A stretch of 64,000 nucleotides of DNA from an uncultured Candidatus Nitrosopumilus sp. (GTDB lineage Archaea; Thermoproteota; Nitrososphaeria; Nitrososphaerales; Nitrosopumilaceae): NCBI GenBank assembly GCA_951812655.1, contig OX638319.1:1217620-1281619 (forward strand). The letters run 5' to 3'. Position 1 is the stretch's first letter. Each line of letters begins with the position of its first letter. Made by a program: the position numbers and the translations under genes. Of the stretch, positions 59,596 to 64,000 are shown in pieces. The notes under the pieces are model-generated. The model was not told the origin of the DNA. It did not search any database and worked only from the letters and a program-made list of their open reading frames with translations.

Positions 59596-59957
59596 GCGAT
59601 CTTGGCCTCCATCACGTGTTCAAACAGTACGTTGAATTCCACGGGTTTTCTTAGGCATACTTTTACACCTTTTACAATCCATCCCTGTAATTCCGAATCA
59701 GGTATTGCAGCGGCAGTTAGAAACAGAACATTGCTGTCTTTTAGTTTTCCAACATTATCCAGATGCCTTACAATGTTTATTCCGCTAAACTCCAGCATCG
59801 TGATGTCTAGTATTACCATCTTGAATTCAGAATCAAGAATCATTGCTAATCCTTCTCTTCCTTTGGTTGAAGTAAACACCTCGTTGTCAGTTGCTTCCAA
59901 GATGTTTTTTATGACTTCTAAAATTTCGGGATTGTCATCTATTAGACAAATTTTCAT
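59592..59957 (-). CDS. Stand-alone response-regulator receiver domain
   Basis: This 121-residue CheY-like protein has all key residues: D7/D8 for Mg2+, phosphoacceptor D51 (VILDITM), T81 and K104 (LRKPV). There is no output domain; the output is probably the overlapping cyclase. No histidine kinase is seen in the window. It would switch the cyclase or interact with it after phosphorylation, which is inference. Confidence 0.92.
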   Translation of the reverse strand: MKICLIDDNPEILEVIKNILEATDNEVFTSTKGREGLAMILDSEFKMVILDITMLEFSGINIVRHLDNVGKLKDSNVLFLTAAAIPDSELQGWIVKGVKVCLRKPVEFNVLFEHVMEAKIA

Positions 59958-60114
59958 AATGATTCTATTTCTAGTGCCAAAATTAACTAATTTATTATTT
60001 TATCAAATTTGGATTTATTCAGCTTAACACTTTTCACACAGTCGATCCAATTATTTTTTAAAATCTCAAATTTTTTAGATGTATTGTAGTTCCTGTATGG
60101 AACGAGTGAAAAAT

Positions 60115-60651
60115 TTAATTTTTCCACGGTACATCGTCTTTATTTTTTCGTTTGTTAATCAATCGTCCCATTACAAAAAATAAATCTGATAATCTGTTTA
60201 GATATTTTATGCAGTTTGAATTGATTTCGTCCTTTTCGCTCAATTGCACAGTTTGAGTTTCAGCTCTTCTGACAACTGTTCTTACATGGTGCAGTTGTGC
60301 TGCCGCGATATCTCCTCCCGGCAAAATGAACTGTGTTAGTGGTGGGAGTTCAGATTCAAATTTATCTATGCTGTTTTCCAGCAATTCTACTGAATCCAGC
60401 GATACCCTGTTTTTCACATCGTTTAGGTTGGGATTTGATAGATCGGCGCCGACCACAAACAGGTCGTTTTGGATTTTCGTGAGCAGTGAATTGATATCCT
60501 CATCTAAAATATTGGTGAGCACAATTCCAAGTGCAGCGTTTGCCTCGTCTACTGTGCCATATGCCATAATTCTTGGATGTGATTTTGCTATCCTGTAGTT
60601 TCCTTGTAGGCCAGTATTTCCATCATCTCCTGTTTTCGTGTAAATTTTCAT
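60115..60651 (-). CDS. Cob(I)alamin adenosyltransferase (PduO type)
   Basis: The 178-residue five-helix-bundle enzyme transfers adenosyl from ATP to cob(I)alamin to make adenosylcobalamin. Motifs: N-terminal MKIYTKTGDDGNTGLQGNYR, VDEANAALGIVL, and HHVRTVVRRAETQTV with the ATP-binding Arg, then CIKYLNRLSDLFFVMGR. Adenosylcobalamin is needed by methylmalonyl-CoA mutase in the thaumarchaeal carbon-fixation cycle. Confidence 0.95.
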   Translation of the reverse strand: MKIYTKTGDDGNTGLQGNYRIAKSHPRIMAYGTVDEANAALGIVLTNILDEDINSLLTKIQNDLFVVGADLSNPNLNDVKNRVSLDSVELLENSIDKFESELPPLTQFILPGGDIAAAQLHHVRTVVRRAETQTVQLSEKDEINSNCIKYLNRLSDLFFVMGRLINKRKNKDDVPWKN

Positions 60652-60738
60652 GAATTGTTTGTTTTAAAATTACTATTATGTTGTTCGAAAAGGACAGTAT
60701 GAAAATTCATTAGTAGATATTTTGTATTACATGCACTT

Positions 60739-61272
60739 ATGATACACGATTTTTTTACTATGGCAGCAAATCTAAAGAATGTTTCAAGGCAGGGATGGAT
60801 TGATAAATTATCCATATCTGAACCCGAGTCTGTAGCAGATCATTCGTATTCTATGGCAATCATGTGCATGGTGATATCTGATTTGGAGGATTATGATTTC
60901 GAAAAAACACTCAGAATGACCCTTCTTCACGATCTGGCCGAATCGATAACAGGAGACATCACACCCGACAAAATATCCCAAGAGAAAAAGATGACTTTGG
61001 AAAATGATGCATTCGATGAAATAATGCAATACTTGCCAGCTGAACTCAAATCACAGTATTTGAAAATTTGGAATGAATATCAGCAAAATGATTCTCCAGA
61101 ATCCAAAATAGTGCATCAGATTGACAAATTAGAGATGGTGCTTCAAGCAAAACAATACGTGAAAGAGGGTCATTCAATAGACGAAATGAATCCATTTATT
61201 GAAACGGCTAGAAAGGAAATAACCCATCCAAAATTAAAAGAGTTGTTAGATCATGTATTGTTTGGCAAATAA
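60739..61272 (+). CDS. HD-domain hydrolase, YfbR/HDDC2-like 5'-deoxynucleotidase
   Basis: The 177-residue protein has the HD motif: H35 (SVADHSYSMAIM), H64-D65 (LLHDLAESITGDI) and a later IDKLEMVLQAKQY Asp. YfbR-type enzymes remove phosphate from deoxynucleoside monophosphates. The REGWIDKL-like start (RQGWIDKLSISEPESVADHS) is the family signature. Divergent from the cobalamin enzyme. Confidence 0.9.
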   Translation: MIHDFFTMAANLKNVSRQGWIDKLSISEPESVADHSYSMAIMCMVISDLEDYDFEKTLRMTLLHDLAESITGDITPDKISQEKKMTLENDAFDEIMQYLPAELKSQYLKIWNEYQQNDSPESKIVHQIDKLEMVLQAKQYVKEGHSIDEMNPFIETARKEITHPKLKELLDHVLFGK

Positions 61273-61412
61273 CTCGATGTGGAATTTTGTATGAATCAAA
61301 AACTCATGTTGGCAGTCTACTTGATTTGCGTAATTCCGCCTCGTTGTTTCACATATCATTTTCATATTGCAAGTAGGAATTTGTTTTTTATGGCAGTTCA
61401 AAAATCTTAAAA

Positions 61413-61622
61413 TTATGTTCTTCCCAACATATCTAACACGTCTCTCAGGTGCTTACACACGATGCCCTTCTTCTTCTTCCTGGAATAGTCCATGGTTCCC
61501 CATTCACATGTGCACGTTCTCTCCACAAAGTTTACGATATAATACGTGTCAGGTTTTGACTCCGACTGGACGTCTGCAACTTCTGCCGTTCTGAAAAGTA
61601 TTTTGTTATTTTTTTGATTCAA
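61413..61622 (-). CDS. SWIM zinc-finger protein
   Basis: The 69-residue protein is essentially one SWIM finger: C37-x-C39 (TCTCEWG) and C56-x-H58 (IVCKHLRDVLDML), preceded by two strands (YYIVNFVERT). SWIM fingers bind DNA or protein in recombination factors and elsewhere. A stand-alone finger is unusual. No operon partner. Confidence 0.82.
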   Translation of the reverse strand: MNQKNNKILFRTAEVADVQSESKPDTYYIVNFVERTCTCEWGTMDYSRKKKKGIVCKHLRDVLDMLGRT

Positions 61623-61828
61623 TTTATGCTAAATCTTTTTGTTGATATCATCATATTTGTTATCCTCTATCCTGCCACATTTACGATATCTTTAATCTGT
61701 AATATTGTTGTAGTATTAAGGCAGCTTTAAGCATGGTGATGTCTTGCGTCATTTAAAAAACAGATTCAAAAAACCTCACGATATTAAACAAATAAAGAAT
61801 TATTTACAAAGATTCCTTACAATGCCTA

Positions 61829-62059
61829 ATGTCCGAGTCTGAAAGCAGCAAGGATGAATTGATTGATGCTCAAAAGCAGGTGATCGGGATACTGTTTGAG
61901 GTCATAAAAAGATTGCAGGCTAACAATGACTTGGATGAGGAATACTTTCAAATAATTTCCAAGGGTCAGGACGGAAACACGCGCGTTGATGAGATCATTG
62001 GAGAAAGAACTGAGAATGCGAAGATTGTGGGAAGGCTGCTTGAGCAGTTGGAAACCTAG
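61829..62059 (+). CDS. Small acidic helical hypothetical protein
   Basis: A 76-residue acidic helical protein (DELIDAQKQVIGILFEVIKR; IIGERTENAKIVGRLLEQLE), probably dimeric. It converges on the gene at 62056 with four overlapping bases. Function unknown. Confidence 0.6.
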   Translation: MSESESSKDELIDAQKQVIGILFEVIKRLQANNDLDEEYFQIISKGQDGNTRVDEIIGERTENAKIVGRLLEQLET

Positions 62060-62355
62060 TTTCCGCAGCTGCAGTCATCGTCAGACAGAATTCTCAGGTG
62101 CGCTGTCTGCTGATATTTGTCTTGAACGTAATTTGCAAGATTGGTTATTCTTATTATTGGTGTTCTGGAAATCCAACTCCCTTCATTTTCAAACCAAAAT
62201 TCTATTTCATCCAGGTCATATCTCTCATCGTTTTCAACGAGTTTCCTGAAAATTTTCTTGATTTCTTCCACTTCTAATTCTGAAAGTTTGGTTTTGTCCT
62301 CTATCATGGTGGTGATTTCATTTAGCTTGATTATCACGTTGTTTGTTAAGGGCAT
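62056..62355 (-). CDS. Hypothetical protein
   Basis: The 99-residue protein has helices (LNEITTMIEDKTKLSELEVE; EVEEIKKIFRKLVENDERYD), strands (EFWFENEGSWISRTPIIRI) and a C-terminal CSCGN. No match that I recognise. Divergent from the gene at 62435. Confidence 0.6.
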   Translation of the reverse strand: MPLTNNVIIKLNEITTMIEDKTKLSELEVEEIKKIFRKLVENDERYDLDEIEFWFENEGSWISRTPIIRITNLANYVQDKYQQTAHLRILSDDDCSCGN

Positions 62356-62434
62356 AATTTTTTTTAAATTTGGATTTCTATAACAATCTTCTGAAGTGAC
62401 ATTGTTTTTATAATAACTGTACTTTCTGTGAATA

Positions 62435-62782
62435 ATGCAGTATTTTCAGGCGTTAAAGCTAGGTCAAAAGAGAGTTGCATCTGCAAGAGAATACCTCAAT
62501 ACCCTTACTGATGGAAAGGCAATGCCCGCACTAGCATTGGTAGAGAACAAGGCCAATGCATGGATTCCTGTAGGTGAGGAGAACCTCTATGCTTTTGTAG
62601 ACGAGTCGGCAGGTTTCATCCTTACCGACAAGAGTGGGTACATCCTAGCACTTGTGGACAAGACGGGTTCATCAAAAACAATAGTTCAGGGAGTTACAAA
62701 ATCCCAAAAAGAAATTCTTGAAAAGGCATTTGAACGCGACAACCTTCAAAGGTTTGAAGGCAAAGTAATCTTGCCTGTATGA
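62435..62782 (+). CDS. Hypothetical protein
   Basis: A 115-residue alpha/beta protein (ALKLGQKRVASAREYLNTLT; ALALVENKANAWIPVGEENL; GYILALVDKTGSSKTIVQGV). The strand repeat pattern is regular, suggesting a compact fold. It lies 49 bp ahead of the ornithine cyclodeaminase-like gene on the same strand. Confidence 0.6.
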   Translation: MQYFQALKLGQKRVASAREYLNTLTDGKAMPALALVENKANAWIPVGEENLYAFVDESAGFILTDKSGYILALVDKTGSSKTIVQGVTKSQKEILEKAFERDNLQRFEGKVILPV

Positions 62783-62831
62783 CCTTGAAGAAATCGTAAA
62801 GCTTTAGTTAGATTAGTCATATGAAAATAAA

Positions 62832-64000
62832 ATGAGTGAATTTTCTCAGGATATCGAGGTAAGTGGGCATATTATTGACTCTTCAATCCTTACGAAGATT
62901 TTTGACAAGATTATGGACCTTCAGGGAGAATTCCAGGTGGAGGAAATCCGAATCGGAAAAAAGAAAACCGATCAGTCTTTTGCAAGACTGTCTGTTGTTG
63001 GAAAAGACCAAAAGCATTTGGATGACATTTTAAAGACTGTTTATAGACTGGGAGCTGTATCAAAAATCCAGAATGAGATTGTGCTAAAGAAGTCCCCAAA
63101 GGACTTTGTGATGCCTGATAATTTTTACAGCACGACTAATAATCAGACTCACGTGTTCCACAAAGGTTCGTGGATCTTAGTGGAGAACATGATGATGGAT
63201 AAGTGCATAGTGATAAAGGGAAGCAAAGCGTACTGTGTTCCTTTCCGAGAAATAAAAAAAGGCGACCAGATAATCGTCGGAGAAAAGGGAATCAGAATCA
63301 CCCCTCCTGAGCGTCCAAGGGAAGGCATCAACGTTTTTGAATTCATGGGAAGCTCAAGCTCCAGCGAGAGACCAACTCAGCATATAGCAAAGCAGGTGGC
63401 AGATGACATTTACGATACCAAGAAAAACGGAGGAAAGATCGTCATCGTGGGAGGCCCTGCCATAGTGCATACGGGAGCTGATGATGCGGTATCCGAACTC
63501 ATCAGGCTTGGATACATTGGGGGAGTCTTGGCAGGGAACGCGTTGGCAGTACATGACATAGAATATGCCACACTGGGAACGTCTTTGGGGATGAACGTTC
63601 ATGACGCCACACTGGCATTTCACGGACATCGAAACCATATGGATACCATCAATGCCGTATTCAAGGCAGGTTCAATTGCAAACATGGTTAGATCCAAGAA
63701 ATTGACCAAGGGGATAATGTACGAATGCGTGAAAAACAAGGTTCCATTCGTCTTGGCAGGATCAATCAGGGATGACGGACCATTGCCTGACGTAATCACC
63801 GACGTTACTCAGGCACAAAGCAAGTACAAAAAAATTCTAAAGGATGCAGATATGGTCATAATGATCTCGACCATGCTTCACTCTATTGCAACAGGCAACA
63901 TGCTGCCAGCAAAAGTCAAGGTCATCGTAATTGACATTAGCCAACCTACGGTTACAAAACTTATGGATCGTGGAACTTGGCAGGCGATGGGAATAGTATC
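62832..64000 (+). CDS. Archaeal-type ornithine cyclodeaminase / LOR-SDH domain protein, 3' end outside the window
   Basis: The first 389 codons are present. An N-terminal LOR/SDH-like regulatory part (about 1-170, with EVSGHIIDSSILTKIFDKIM) is followed by a Rossmann-like half (KIVIVGGPAIVHTGADDAVS; GGVLAGNALAVHDIEYATLG; HGHRNHMDTINAVFKAGSIA). This is the TIGR00300-type protein, whose characterised archaeal member converts ornithine to proline. The match to that group is from memory. It would supply proline where ProC is missing. Confidence 0.82.
   Translation, partial: MSEFSQDIEVSGHIIDSSILTKIFDKIMDLQGEFQVEEIRIGKKKTDQSFARLSVVGKDQKHLDDILKTVYRLGAVSKIQNEIVLKKSPKDFVMPDNFYSTTNNQTHVFHKGSWILVENMMMDKCIVIKGSKAYCVPFREIKKGDQIIVGEKGIRITPPERPREGINVFEFMGSSSSSERPTQHIAKQVADDIYDTKKNGGKIVIVGGPAIVHTGADDAVSELIRLGYIGGVLAGNALAVHDIEYATLGTSLGMNVHDATLAFHGHRNHMDTINAVFKAGSIANMVRSKKLTKGIMYECVKNKVPFVLAGSIRDDGPLPDVITDVTQAQSKYKKILKDADMVIMISTMLHSIATGNMLPAKVKVIVIDISQPTVTKLMDRGTWQAMGIV

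Noticed and set aside
61291-61410. 39-codon ORF between the HD and SWIM genes
   Set aside because: Contains one hydrophobic stretch but has poor coding character and no supporting context.

Overview
The window is a piece of an ammonia-oxidising archaeal (Thaumarchaeota/Nitrososphaerota) chromosome, most like the marine Nitrosopumilus group. This rests on the gene repertoire: archaeal ribosomal proteins in archaeal order (S4e between L24 and L5, Rpp29 between L29 and S17), the archaeal proteasome alpha subunit, a CdvB/ESCRT-III homologue, type II glyceraldehyde-3-phosphate dehydrogenase, Hjc-type resolvase, F420/LLM-type enzymes, low GC, and many small orphan proteins typical of this lineage. 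No rRNA, integrase, transposase or CRISPR array was seen, so this is ordinary chromosome rather than an obvious island.

Layout. 1-5.4 kb: six perfect 41-bp tandem repeats upstream of an ArsR-type regulator, a flavin-fold enzyme, a pentameric ligand-gated ion-channel homologue, a decayed gene, small membrane and zinc-ribbon genes, and three identical 26-bp palindromes. 5.4-15.4 kb: tRNA-Asn and a tightly packed minus-strand ribosomal operon (L3 to L6) that lacks L2 and everything after L6, preceded by a SPOUT methyltransferase, an overlapping 36-residue membrane gene, and psmA. 15.4-27.3 kb: glutamine synthetase, a peroxiredoxin, a reductase, secreted proteins (spondin-like and unknown), a CdvB paralogue, and a string of micro-genes of 28-53 codons that are mostly single-span membrane proteins or Cys/His metal-binding proteins. 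27.3-29.2 kb: a CcdA plus TlpA-like pair forming a split DipZ system. 29.4-33.9 kb: the biotin cluster bioF-bioB-bioA (minus) and bioD (plus). 34-46 kb: unknown genes, HMG-CoA synthase, a DsbA-like protein, gap, a CBS/CorC membrane protein, threonine synthase and a Hjc-like nuclease. 46.6-49 kb: an operon of an LLM-family F420 enzyme, a thiolase and an OB-fold partner. 49-58 kb: sugar nucleotidyltransferase, purK/purE, threonine deaminase, a class III cyclase, VOC protein and two stand-alone RAM domains. 58.5-64 kb: tRNA-Phe, a response regulator overlapping a second class III cyclase, cobalamin adenosyltransferase, HD hydrolase, a SWIM zinc-finger protein and the start of an archaeal ornithine cyclodeaminase-like enzyme that runs off the window.

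The functional themes are translation and protein quality control, biotin supply (needed by the biotin-dependent acyl-CoA carboxylase of the thaumarchaeal carbon-fixation cycle), nitrogen assimilation, extracytoplasmic thiol chemistry, and possible cyclic-nucleotide signalling. The most interesting non-coding signals are an inverted repeat of the form GTTAACC-N14/15-GGTTAAC placed just upstream of the TATA box of both bioB and the rpl3 ribosomal operon, the dispersed identical palindromes, and the 41-bp tandem array. The most interesting coding signals are the ion-channel homologue, two class III cyclases sharing an Arg-to-Lys change, and a family of micro-genes, several of which look frameshifted or interrupted.
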